From Candidatus Hodarchaeota archaeon (GTDB lineage: Archaea > Asgardarchaeota > Heimdallarchaeia > Hodarchaeales > Hodarchaeaceae), in contig JAEOSR010000145.1 of NCBI GenBank assembly GCA_016840285.1, forward strand, positions 1 to 17,928: a stretch of 17,928 nt of DNA. Reading direction: 5' to 3'. Both the position numbers and the translations under genes were made by a program. Shown here piece after piece: positions 1-7,664 of the stretch. The notes beneath the pieces were generated by a model. That model was not told the DNA's origin, did not search any database, and saw nothing but the letters and a program-made list of their open reading frames with translations. The first letter of the stretch is position 1, and every line of letters begins with the position of its first letter.

Positions 1-354
1 GAATTAGCCCTCCTTGGTTATTGGGAAAAAAGGCAGTATGCTATTCCATTGTGGATTATGAAAGATCTTCTATTAGGTTTTGAAGTTATTCATGATGATC
101 GCTATGAAATTCTTGACTCAGAGCCTTTAACTTGGTCTCAAGGAACTTCCGTTACCAAGAATCAGAAGTATGCCTCTCCTATGACTGAATCCAACATTGT
201 TATTTTAAGTGATGACTTTTTTCAAGGCCAAAAAATCTATTTCAAGCTTGAAGGAAGTACAATTAATGTATCCCGATATTTTAATGAGTTGGAGTTTTTT
301 GACAGAATTGCACGAGCAAAAATACCAGAAATCGATGAATTGGATGAATTTTAG
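1..354 (+). CDS. Unrecognised protein, C-terminal part (5' end outside window)
   Basis: The reading frame is open from base 1 to the TAG at 352-354, giving 117 residues with the beginning missing. TTG codons at 4 and 49 lie in frame, but there is no reason to place the true start in this window. The visible part is soluble, mixed alpha/beta in composition, rich in aromatic and acidic residues, and ends in an acidic tail (EIDELDEF). I see no Cys pairs, P-loop or membrane segment. I do not recognise the family. Its stop codon overlaps the stop of the convergent dUTPase-like gene by two bases, so the two transcripts are antiparallel at their 3' ends. Confidence 0.6.
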   Translation, partial: ELALLGYWEKRQYAIPLWIMKDLLLGFEVIHDDRYEILDSEPLTWSQGTSVTKNQKYASPMTESNIVILSDDFFQGQKIYFKLEGSTINVSRYFNELEFFDRIARAKIPEIDELDEF

Positions 355-845
355 TCCATTCGAAAAGTGAGTACTGTAGAGATTCGAGCGTTCTCTTTGA
401 TTCGTACACCTTGACTATTAACACTTAACAAACCTTGGATTGTTTGAGAAGTCTTAGATGGATCAACAATAAAAGAAGGATGGAAACATCCTGTGCCAAG
501 AAGACACTGGTGAGGATAAACAATAGCGAGAAATTCACCTCCAGGGAGATTTTCATTATATTCTATAATATACATTCCTGGGGAAAGCGTCCACCATCCA
601 TACTTTGGGTCATCTTCGATTATCGGTGATAAAGGTTCTAAGTCAACAGGTTGATATTCACTCCCTCCAAAGTCTAGTGCACCTTGCTTTTTGAATGAAT
701 AAATCCTTTTTACTGTAAGATCAAGAGTAGCCCCTTCCAATTGCTTAGGGGGGTAGATAAGGTTTTTCCAACTTTCTTCTAGCTCTTTATTTTTTATGAA
801 TCGCATTAGTATCCACTCATTGAAAAGTAAGTATTTCATAACCAT
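351..845 (-). CDS. dUTPase/dCTP deaminase superfamily protein, divergent catalytic motif
   Basis: At 164 aa it has the length and order of conserved blocks of the short archaeal dUTPases, which hydrolyse dUTP to dUMP and keep uracil out of DNA. Visible blocks are GATLDLTVKRIYSF (residues 38-51, the 'GVDLTV' strand), GWWTLSPGMYIIEYNE (83-98), FIVDP with the conserved Asp128, and GVRIKENARI (146-155, the usual 'LRLKKGARIAQL' strand). The motif that normally reads PRSSLLR is here PHQCLLG (111-117), so the Arg and both Ser that contact phosphate are absent, and the Tyr after the Asp is also missing. The fold assignment is fairly firm; dUTPase activity is doubtful. ATG at 845 has AAAAGG five bases upstream; ATGs at 839 and 806 are alternatives. 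It may have become a nucleotide sensor or changed substrate. Confidence 0.8.
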   Translation of the reverse strand: MVMKYLLFNEWILMRFIKNKELEESWKNLIYPPKQLEGATLDLTVKRIYSFKKQGALDFGGSEYQPVDLEPLSPIIEDDPKYGWWTLSPGMYIIEYNENLPGGEFLAIVYPHQCLLGTGCFHPSFIVDPSKTSQTIQGLLSVNSQGVRIKENARISTVLTFRMD

Positions 846-967
846 AAAAGCCTTTTTCTTTAAAGAATCTTTATTATGTTATATCCTCGTCCTTCGGAAT
901 GTTTTCCTGCAAAAACTAAAAGTAGACTCGGGCATGTTTCGATCAATACTCACATAGATGATGTTCA

Positions 968-2431
968 ATGTCTCTTAATCTAGAACGATTTTTCAATCCA
1001 AGAGCAGTTGCTTTGGTTGGTGCGAGTGACAAGCTTTCAAGTTGGGGATTCATTGTTGCTCATAACATTGTTCAAAATAACTATGCAGGTGAATTTATTC
1101 CTGTTCATCCTAAGAAAAAGGAAATTCTAGGGTACAAGGCTTACACATCTATTCTTGAGATCCCGAAAGATGTGCACCTTGATCTAGTGATTATTATCAT
1201 ACCTTCAAGATATGTCTTATCAATCCTTGAACAGGTGAAACAAAGAGGTGTTCATCATGTTGTTATTATCACAGCTGGTTTTAAAGAATCTGGAGAGGAA
1301 GGACGAAAGCTAGAGGAGAAAATTACCACTTATGCTCAACATAATGATATTAGATTAATTGGACCTAACGGAATGGGTGTTGTTTCAACCCGTGTGAATT
1401 TAGCAGCTGTCATGTGGCCAGTAACAAGCTTGAGACGAGGTGGGCTGTCCTTTGTATCACAATCAGGGAACATCGGTACCATTGGATTAACTGTAGCTTC
1501 GAGACGAGGCATTGGACTCAACACATACGTCTCTGCTGGCAATATGGCCGATTTAACTATGTCAGATTATTTAGAATATTTTGGAAAGCATGATTCTAAA
1601 ACCAAGGTTATTGGCCTTTATATAGAAGGGATTCAAAATCCAAGACGCTTTATAAAATTAGTGAAAGAGATATCAAAGAACAAACCAGTCATTATCTTAA
1701 AAGCAGGAGGCACTGCTGCTGGTAGTCAGGCAGCTCTTTCTCACACAGGAGCTATAACTGGTGATGATCGTGTCTTTCAAGATATTGTAGAACATGCAGG
1801 AGCGATTATCGTTGATTCTCTTGATGAGATGTTTGACCTTGTTCTTGTTTTCTCCCGATGGGCTGGAATGAAATTTCCTCGAGGAAAAGTTGTTATTTTA
1901 ACAAGAGGTGGTGGTTGGGGAGTAATGGCAGCTGATGCATGCTCAAGACAAGGAATAAATTTGGAACCATTAAGCAAAAATGCGTATGAACGTATTGATA
2001 AACTTCTCCCTTCGTACTGGTCGAAAGGAAATCCGGTTGATACCGTTGCATCATTGAATTTGAGCGACGTTAAAGAGATAATTAAGATTATATTTGATGA
2101 TATGCCCTCAGTTGAAGCAATATTCCTTTTAGGAGTTGGGGGAATTGCTTATTTAGCAGACCTTGCCAAGAAATCTCCCTTCATTCGTGAAGAGCAGATA
2201 GATCAACTTGATTTCATCAGTAATATAGAAGTTAATATGTTTAAAGAAATACTTGAACTGTCTCATAGTTACAATAAACCCATTCTGATAACTACTTTGT
2301 TAACGGCACAAAATTCACCTTCGATTAAGTACCTTGAATCTCAAGATTATCCTATATTCCCTACTCCAGCTAGAATGGTTCATGCTTTTAGATACATGGT
2401 GAATTTCTATAAATGGCGACAACGTATATGA
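968..2431 (+). CDS. ADP-forming acyl-CoA synthetase, alpha-subunit type
   Basis: The 487-residue protein matches the alpha subunit of ADP-forming acetyl/acyl-CoA synthetase, which converts acyl-CoA, ADP and phosphate to acid, CoA and ATP (substrate-level phosphorylation in peptide- or sugar-fermenting archaea). The order is an N-terminal CoA-binding Rossmann domain (about 5-140, with VALVGASDKLSSWG at 14-27 and LIGPNGMGVV at 130-139) followed by two succinyl-CoA-ligase-like flavodoxin domains. SHTGAITG (258-265) carries the expected phospho-accepting His259. The usual 'GPNCLG' Cys is Gly here. There is no ATP-grasp beta domain in the protein and no beta gene in the window, so the partner must be encoded elsewhere or the protein acts differently. 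ATG 968 is the first start after an in-frame stop. It converges on the next gene with a four-base gap. Confidence 0.88.
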   Translation: MSLNLERFFNPRAVALVGASDKLSSWGFIVAHNIVQNNYAGEFIPVHPKKKEILGYKAYTSILEIPKDVHLDLVIIIIPSRYVLSILEQVKQRGVHHVVIITAGFKESGEEGRKLEEKITTYAQHNDIRLIGPNGMGVVSTRVNLAAVMWPVTSLRRGGLSFVSQSGNIGTIGLTVASRRGIGLNTYVSAGNMADLTMSDYLEYFGKHDSKTKVIGLYIEGIQNPRRFIKLVKEISKNKPVIILKAGGTAAGSQAALSHTGAITGDDRVFQDIVEHAGAIIVDSLDEMFDLVLVFSRWAGMKFPRGKVVILTRGGGWGVMAADACSRQGINLEPLSKNAYERIDKLLPSYWSKGNPVDTVASLNLSDVKEIIKIIFDDMPSVEAIFLLGVGGIAYLADLAKKSPFIREEQIDQLDFISNIEVNMFKEILELSHSYNKPILITTLLTAQNSPSIKYLESQDYPIFPTPARMVHAFRYMVNFYKWRQRI

Positions 2432-2435
2432 TTAT

Positions 2436-3860
2436 TCAGTGATAGAATTTTGAGACCATTGCTTGGGAAAGTAACAAGAGAGAGCCTACATCAATAAATC
2501 CAAGGCACAACAATAAGAGTCCAATAACCAATTCGTCATCAAGTACATTAATCCCTATACTATCATACATAGAAATACCTACAAGCAACCCCCAGCGAAC
2601 ATGCTGGTCTATTTCAGTTTTTAATCTAGAATAAACTTCTCGTAGTCCTTTTTCACGATCTTCAGGATTTACCACTTTCAGACAGGCATAAGAAAGACCT
2701 GAGAATCTCTTTACTTGTTGATCGTTCGAATGGAAAAAAGGTTCGAACTCATTTACTCGATAATATTCTTTATTCCTGAGAATAAAAGAGAACGTCCTCA
2801 ACAAAACTAGAAAGCGAGCAAAATATCCTGAACCCCGTTGTTGAAGTCCTTCTTGAATGAAGGATTCCATATCAAGCTGATCTTCTGATTCGAGGAAGAA
2901 GCTGGCAGTTATTCCTGCAGCTTTAATGTCCAGAGTATTGCACTGCAACAAAGCTTGTATTATATCTATCGTGTTTTTATTTTCTTTAAGAATAGTAAAA
3001 ATCTGATCATAATCAGGATCTAGATCTTTAAACCCTAATAATCGAAGGAGAAAGTTTTCCTGCTGTTTTTTATCTTGAAGAAGCGAAATATAAGTTAAAA
3101 CTAATGCTGAATCCGTCCCAAATTTCGAATGGAATTCTATTCCCTGCTTTATTATTTTTTCCAGTTGTTCAACTCTAATTGCTGGATCAGGGATTAATGG
3201 AAGAAGAAAAGCGATACAGATCATTGCAATTCTACGACTTTTTTTATTTGATAGACGAGGAATAATCATCTCAAAAATAAAGTCAAATCCTTCTTCAGCT
3301 CTCTCAGCATTAATAGCTGTTAATGTAAGTCCTACTATATAACAGTCTGGATCTCCCATCCCCATTTCTACTGGATTATAAGCTTCGAGAATAGCTTTAA
3401 GACTCTCTTTTCGTGTTTCAGGAAACTTCGCAAGTAATCCTAATCCAATTGCATACCCCTGTTTAACAACAAAATCAGCCTTTCGAATTTTTTTTCTGTA
3501 TTCAGCGTATGCTCTCTTTTGGGATTTTCTATTATTGGAAAAAAAGCTGTTTATTCCTAAAGCAATTGCTGATGTTATCCTTGTTGTTGTTAGAGGATCG
3601 TTTAAATAATTACTCAAGACTTTTTTCTGTTCATTTCCTTTTTTTGGTTCTAAAAGTATTGAGAATCCCAAACCAGTTAAAGCAGCTCTTTTAATTATCA
3701 AATCTTGATTTTTTGCTGCAGTAATTAACTGTTTCAATCTAAATTCCCTTTTTAATTGAGGATTAAATCCTATGGCTAATGCAAGAGCTTCTTCTTCAGT
3801 TGTTGATTTGTCTCTTAGGGATTCCTGAACAAAAGTTGAAAAATCTAGATCATTTTCCAA
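2436..3860 (-). CDS. Alpha-solenoid repeat protein (PC/HEAT-like repeats)
   Basis: This 474-residue protein is nearly all helical, with a recurring hydrophobic, small-residue helix: KRAALTGLGFSILL (57-70), RITSAIALGINSFF (94-107), VKQGYAIGLGLLAKF (132-146), CYIVGLTLTAINA (173-185), RIAMICIAFLLPLI (210-223), IKAAGITASFFLES (312-325), VKRFSGLSYACLKVV (383-397) and VRWGLLVGISMYDS (421-434). The first five start 37-41 residues apart. The 'GLGL' core resembles proteasome/cyclosome (PC) repeats of Rpn1/Rpn2, though HEAT-type is also possible. No catalytic motif is visible, so a scaffold or binding role is inferred. The start is TTG, supported by GAGGG seven bases upstream. A hydrophobic stretch at 445-470 looks like a capping helix or a membrane-peripheral segment. 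No functional partner is adjacent. Confidence 0.75.
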   Translation of the reverse strand: MENDLDFSTFVQESLRDKSTTEEEALALAIGFNPQLKREFRLKQLITAAKNQDLIIKRAALTGLGFSILLEPKKGNEQKKVLSNYLNDPLTTTRITSAIALGINSFFSNNRKSQKRAYAEYRKKIRKADFVVKQGYAIGLGLLAKFPETRKESLKAILEAYNPVEMGMGDPDCYIVGLTLTAINAERAEEGFDFIFEMIIPRLSNKKSRRIAMICIAFLLPLIPDPAIRVEQLEKIIKQGIEFHSKFGTDSALVLTYISLLQDKKQQENFLLRLLGFKDLDPDYDQIFTILKENKNTIDIIQALLQCNTLDIKAAGITASFFLESEDQLDMESFIQEGLQQRGSGYFARFLVLLRTFSFILRNKEYYRVNEFEPFFHSNDQQVKRFSGLSYACLKVVNPEDREKGLREVYSRLKTEIDQHVRWGLLVGISMYDSIGINVLDDELVIGLLLLCLGFIDVGSLLLLSQAMVSKFYH

Positions 3861-3906
3861 AATTTTACCCTCATTTCCAATAGAACATTCCTAATTGCTT
3901 ATAATT

Positions 3907-3918
3907 TTCTTATATACT
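3907..3918 (-). promoter_or_regulatory. TATA-box candidate for the solenoid gene
   Basis: On the minus strand the sequence reads AGTATATAAGAA. The centre is about 50 bases before the TTG start, so a start of transcription some 26 bases downstream would leave a leader of about 26 nt that includes the GAGGG ribosome-binding site. The spacing fits archaeal promoter geometry. The site is predicted by eye only. Confidence 0.45.
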
Positions 3919-3997
3919 TTAGCATTTCGGAGCTAATAAAAGTAAAATAATGAATAAAACTATTCTCATTGAATACATCAAATATTCATTTTATTTT

Positions 3998-6202
3998 TCA
4001 GAATAATCTATCACTTTGGAAACTAGGTCTTTTTGGAAGCCAGACTCGAAAAGTGGATCCTATTCCCACTTGGCTATCTACAGTAATTCGTCCATTATGG
4101 ATCTCAACGATTTTTTTTGAAAAAGCGAGTCCAATACCACTTCCTTCAATGATTTCAGATGAATATTCATGACCTCGTTCAAACATAGTAAAAATTTTAT
4201 CCCTCTGACTATCAGAAATTCCGACCCCATTGTCATGAAACACGAAAACCCAAAATTTCTCTTCTTCTTCAAGGAAGATATCGAGATGGGGGTTCTCTTT
4301 GGAAATATCTTTATATTTCAAGGCGTTATCAGCCAAATTTACGAAAACTTGATGAATCCTTTCAGCTTGGCACTTAATCTTGGGGTACGGGGCAGGTCGA
4401 ATATAGATTTCAAAGTTTTTGAATTTAGCTTGAGATTCTATTGCATATACCGCACTTTGGAGGATTTCTAAGGATAATACTTCCTGAATGGCAATTTTAT
4501 CCTGTCCCAACCTACTATATTCTAATATGTCCAAAATTAACCGTTTAGCATATTCTGTATTCTTTTTAATCCGATTAATATAGAAATCAATATCCGAACT
4601 GAATGAACTTCCTAGATCTTCTAACATAACACTGATGTAACCTTGGATAGAAACAATAGGGGTCTTCAAATCGTGACTAATAGAATACACAAAACTTTCC
4701 ATTTCCGCATGCTTCTGTCGTAATGCCTTGGTTCGTTTGATAAGTTCACGCTGAAATTCCATTTTCTGCTGGGTTTCACGTATAAGTCTTGCTTGTTTTT
4801 CCTCCAATGCTCTTGATGTTTCTTTCAATCGGTCAATGAGTGTATAAATTGCTGTATCATCTTCAATTACTAAAGCTGCTCCTATAAATTCATCATTATA
4901 ACCGAATAAAGGAGTGAAAGAAATATTTGCAATGATTTTCTTATTATTCAATGTTAATGGAATTTCATTCGAACGAAAACCGCTCTTCTCATCGAAGCTC
5001 TCCTCCATAAGTTGTAGTATTGATCTTGAACCATGACCTTTAAAGCATTTCGAAAATATGTGATTAATATGCTTCCCGAGTACCAAATTCCCGATTAATT
5101 GGTGAAAGTGCTTGTTAATATAATCAATTCGTTTATCTGTATTGATACCAATTATTCCAACTGGTAAATTGTCTAACATTGTTTGATGATACTCTTTTAA
5201 CTCCAGGATTTCCTCTTCGATTTTTATAATTGGACTCAAATTTGTAAATGCAAGCATAATTCCTTTGAATGTTCCTTCCCTGTAGAATGGTGCTGCTTGA
5301 ATTAGAGCAGGTAGTTTTGTCTCATCTTTTTTTAGGAATTCTACTCGATATGAACTTCGTATTCCTTTTTTTTGTTTCTTTGTTTCTCTATGAACTTTGA
5401 ATATTGAATCATCACTAATAATTGTAGCGTAACTCTTATTTTTCAATTCTTCTGTAGTATATCCTAATATCTCTTCAGCTTTAGGATTTAAATAAAGGAT
5501 TCGAAAATTCTCATCCTCTAGAATCAACCCCTCGTCTATTGATCTGAAAATTTCTTCTTGAAATTCGTTTAATTCCTTTAAAGCTATATTTGCCTCCAAA
5601 AGATTATTTTTAGACCGTTGAAGCTGGTTTGTGAGGGATTTTGACTTAATAAAACCACCAAGAGCTTTTGCAATGAAAACCAATTTTTCCTGATCTTCAT
5701 CAGTGAATCTTTGTATATTCTGTTTTTTTATGTGTAATATTCCTATGATCTCATTTTCAAATTGGATAGGGACACTGATTTCATGCTTATCAAGTATATC
5801 GATTTGAGAATTACTCGAGGTTATTGAATATGAACAGGTAGGCTTTCCTGTTTGTACAGCGATTCCCAGTATACCACGATGAAAATCCTGAATGATTTCG
5901 TTACCGTAGCTAGCCTTGTTACCTGGTTTGAATTTTAAACTTGTATCCACCTCCCCTAAACACTGAATAATTTCAATTTCATGATCGACAAGATAAAAGT
6001 ATACCTTTGAAACAAAAGAGACCTCCCCAACAATTAGTCTCGCAATTGACTCAAAAACGGTATCAAAACTAGTAATAACTGATATGGTGGTCAAAATATC
6101 AATTAAGGTTGTTCCTAGCTTAACACTAATTGATGTATCAGTGTGTACCACTTTTTCATTTGACTTTTTACTTTGAGAAGCCTCATTCAAAACGTTTGGC
6201 AT
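3998..6202 (-). CDS. Cytoplasmic sensor histidine kinase, GAF-PAS-PAS-HisKA-HATPase
   Basis: This 734-residue protein has no membrane segment and is probably a soluble sensor kinase. A GAF-like domain covers about 30-190, a first PAS domain about 213-330, a second PAS about 335-455, then a charged coiled coil (about 455-505) into the dimerisation helix. The H-box SISHDLKTPI has the phosphorylated His510. The ATPase domain has the N-box VFVNLADNALKY (Asn622 and Asn626), G1 FHDNGVGIS (656-663) and G2 GSGIGLAFSKKIVEIHNG (687-704). All catalytic boxes look intact. No response regulator is adjacent and the protein has no receiver domain, so its partner lies elsewhere. The small ligand or redox signal cannot be read from the sequence; GAF residues Cys81 and Cys123 are present but I see no known cofactor motif. 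ATG 6202 has no clear ribosome-binding site. Confidence 0.93.
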   Translation of the reverse strand: MPNVLNEASQSKKSNEKVVHTDTSISVKLGTTLIDILTTISVITSFDTVFESIARLIVGEVSFVSKVYFYLVDHEIEIIQCLGEVDTSLKFKPGNKASYGNEIIQDFHRGILGIAVQTGKPTCSYSITSSNSQIDILDKHEISVPIQFENEIIGILHIKKQNIQRFTDEDQEKLVFIAKALGGFIKSKSLTNQLQRSKNNLLEANIALKELNEFQEEIFRSIDEGLILEDENFRILYLNPKAEEILGYTTEELKNKSYATIISDDSIFKVHRETKKQKKGIRSSYRVEFLKKDETKLPALIQAAPFYREGTFKGIMLAFTNLSPIIKIEEEILELKEYHQTMLDNLPVGIIGINTDKRIDYINKHFHQLIGNLVLGKHINHIFSKCFKGHGSRSILQLMEESFDEKSGFRSNEIPLTLNNKKIIANISFTPLFGYNDEFIGAALVIEDDTAIYTLIDRLKETSRALEEKQARLIRETQQKMEFQRELIKRTKALRQKHAEMESFVYSISHDLKTPIVSIQGYISVMLEDLGSSFSSDIDFYINRIKKNTEYAKRLILDILEYSRLGQDKIAIQEVLSLEILQSAVYAIESQAKFKNFEIYIRPAPYPKIKCQAERIHQVFVNLADNALKYKDISKENPHLDIFLEEEEKFWVFVFHDNGVGISDSQRDKIFTMFERGHEYSSEIIEGSGIGLAFSKKIVEIHNGRITVDSQVGIGSTFRVWLPKRPSFQSDRLF

Positions 6203-6260
6203 CCTGAAAAGTGTTAAGCAGCGGATTACGACATGTCAATTCTTTACTAACCTCCTTCCC

Positions 6261-6267
6261 ATTTAAA
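6261..6267 (-). promoter_or_regulatory. TATA-like box upstream of the histidine kinase
   Basis: The minus strand reads GTTTAAATGG here. It is centred about 62 bases before the kinase ATG; a transcription start some 26 bases downstream would fall near 6239. An AAGGAGGTT (6249-6257) lies between this box and that predicted start, so it would not be in the mRNA. Low certainty, by eye. Confidence 0.35.
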
Positions 6268-6393
6268 CATATTAATTCAAACACATCATATTTGAATCCC
6301 CAAAGAGATTGCTCTTTCATCTATTATATTCATTAGATTTGAATATAGAATTAATAAATGTCCAGATTAAGACTCTGGGTCACATCAAGAGAA

Positions 6394-6404
6394 CTATATA
6401 AAAG
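6394..6404 (+). promoter_or_regulatory. TATA-like CTATATAAAAG upstream of the kinase-like gene
   Basis: A strong TATA-like word ends only 12 bases before the ATG at 6417. Normal archaeal spacing would place transcription initiation inside the first codons, and no alternative in-frame start follows closely. Either spacing is unusually short for a leaderless mRNA, or the real promoter is further upstream in the AT-rich stretch near 6339-6360. Confidence 0.3.
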
Positions 6405-6416
6405 CTGACTGAAAAA

Positions 6417-7115
6417 ATGGGCACATATATTCCCCTCCTTCGTGATTACGAGGAAGATCTTCTAGAGAAATATTCATCAAAGATTGATAAGCGAACAACG
6501 CCAATTATAGCTATTGGAGGCTTTTCAGGAACAGGAAAAGACACTGTTGCTCGTTTTGTTCAACTCTATTTTAAAAATGGTCACGAAATTTCCTTGAAAA
6601 TCATTGGTTCTGGTGACTTTGTCCGAGAAATTGCTGTTAAATCAGGGTGGGAAGAAAAAAACCTAGATGAATTTATGAAACACATTCAAAAGACACAGAA
6701 CGAAGATTTTGCTAGAAAAGTAGACATTGAAATTGAAAAACACGCATTAAAAACTGCTCTATTGGAAGGGGGTATTTTCATTGGACGTATGGCCCCTTAT
6801 GCAATTGGAACTCATGGTATAACTATTTGGTTAGAAGTCGCAGCAAGAGTGATCGCTAATCGCATTTCTCATGATTTTAATAGATCAGAATATGGTATGA
6901 ATGAAGAAGAACTTATTCGAAGGGTCAAATCGCGGGATAGAACGGATGGAGAACGCTTAGAACAAATCTATGGGATAGCTTTCCGAGATAAAAAGAAGTT
7001 TGATCTAACTCTAAGGAATGAAGGATATTCTCTGGAAGAACTCAAAGAAAAGATTGATGAATTTCTTAGTACAAAATCCTCCCAAATACATGGAGAGAAT
7101 CACAATGAACCTTGA
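6417..7115 (+). CDS. Cytidylate-kinase-like nucleoside monophosphate kinase
   Basis: The 232-residue P-loop protein resembles the archaeal/bacterial cytidylate kinase family, which phosphorylates CMP/dCMP with ATP. It has a Walker A GGFSGTGKDT (34-43), a GIFIGRMAPYA segment (about 118-128) like the nucleotide-binding 'GR' loop of Cytidylate_kin2 proteins, and a lid-type RVKSRDRTDGERLEQIYGI (about 166-184) ahead of a helical C-terminus. About 28 residues precede the first strand, longer than usual archaeal Cmk, and the P-loop has GKD rather than the more typical GTT, so the exact substrate is uncertain; another NMP kinase is possible. The gene overlaps the next one by 11 bases, which argues for translational coupling. 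Confidence 0.75.
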   Translation: MGTYIPLLRDYEEDLLEKYSSKIDKRTTPIIAIGGFSGTGKDTVARFVQLYFKNGHEISLKIIGSGDFVREIAVKSGWEEKNLDEFMKHIQKTQNEDFARKVDIEIEKHALKTALLEGGIFIGRMAPYAIGTHGITIWLEVAARVIANRISHDFNRSEYGMNEEELIRRVKSRDRTDGERLEQIYGIAFRDKKKFDLTLRNEGYSLEELKEKIDEFLSTKSSQIHGENHNEP

Positions 7116-7608
7116 GGAACTAGAAAAGCAAGATTTAATCAAAATTATCAAAATGTATGCTAAAAATTGGCTAGCTCATGATGGATGCTGGTTTTTAGCC
7201 GCTGAAGAACGATATGGAATTGAGGAAGCAATTCAAATTGATAAAGAAGGATGGAAGCGTTTCACTGTAGTCGAAGCAAAACGAATCATGAATGAATTTA
7301 ATATTACTCCAAATTCTGGATTAGATGGTTTAGAAAAAGCTCTGAAATTACGCCTCTACGCATCTATCAACATACAAGAGGTCAAACGAGTGTCTTCTAT
7401 TAAATTGATTCTTAAAATGAAAAGCTGTCGAGTGCAATTAGCTCGAGAAAGAAAAAATTTGCCCCTATTCCCATGCAAGGAGGTAGGAATCGTTGAATAT
7501 AGTGGTTTTGCTGAGACAATAGATCCTAATATCAAAACCAATGTTATTGCGTGTCCTCCTGACCCAATGGAACGAGATTTTCATTGTGGCTGGGAATTCA
7601 CAGTCTAA
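7105..7608 (+). CDS. DUF6125-like protein (ATC-hydrolase-related)
   Basis: From ATG 7105, which has GGAGAG eight bases upstream, the product is 167 residues. The pattern NWLAHDGCWF at 19-28, followed by a helix with EERYGIEEAI and then GWKRFTVVEAKRIM, is what I recall of the DUF6125 family, a relative of L-2-amino-thiazoline-4-carboxylate hydrolase-like proteins. The C-terminal half has conserved-looking cysteines in MKSCRVQ, LFPCKEVG, IACPPD and FHCGWEF, which could bind a metal or sit near an active site. No function is established that I know of. Longer starts upstream would run back through the kinase-like gene in another frame and are unlikely. Its 5' end overlaps that gene by 11 bases, so the pair is probably co-translated. 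Confidence 0.75.
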   Translation: MNLEELEKQDLIKIIKMYAKNWLAHDGCWFLAAEERYGIEEAIQIDKEGWKRFTVVEAKRIMNEFNITPNSGLDGLEKALKLRLYASINIQEVKRVSSIKLILKMKSCRVQLARERKNLPLFPCKEVGIVEYSGFAETIDPNIKTNVIACPPDPMERDFHCGWEFTV

Positions 7609-7627
7609 CCACGTTGATACTCAAACA

Positions 7628-7634
7628 TTTTTTT
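7628..7634 (+). terminator. Poly-T terminator candidate
   Basis: Seven consecutive T residues lie 20 bases after the TAA-type stop of the DUF6125-like gene, in the 56-base gap before a convergent gene. Archaeal termination commonly occurs at such T tracts. No stem-loop is visible in front of it. Confidence 0.4.
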
Positions 7635-7664
7635 CTTGGTAATACTAAAATCCGTTCTAATTAG

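Noticed and set aside
435..629. A 64-codon frame on the plus strand
   Set aside because: It lies wholly inside the dUTPase-like gene on the other strand, has no ribosome-binding site and shows no family features.
846..967. Possible tRNA or structured RNA in the spacer before the acyl-CoA synthetase gene
   Set aside because: No T-loop GTTCGA-type sequence or matching acceptor stem was found; the spacer looks like an ordinary divergent promoter region.
4169..4471. A 100-codon plus-strand frame within the histidine kinase
   Set aside because: It is antisense to the ATPase domain, whose N, G1 and G2 boxes are intact on the minus strand.
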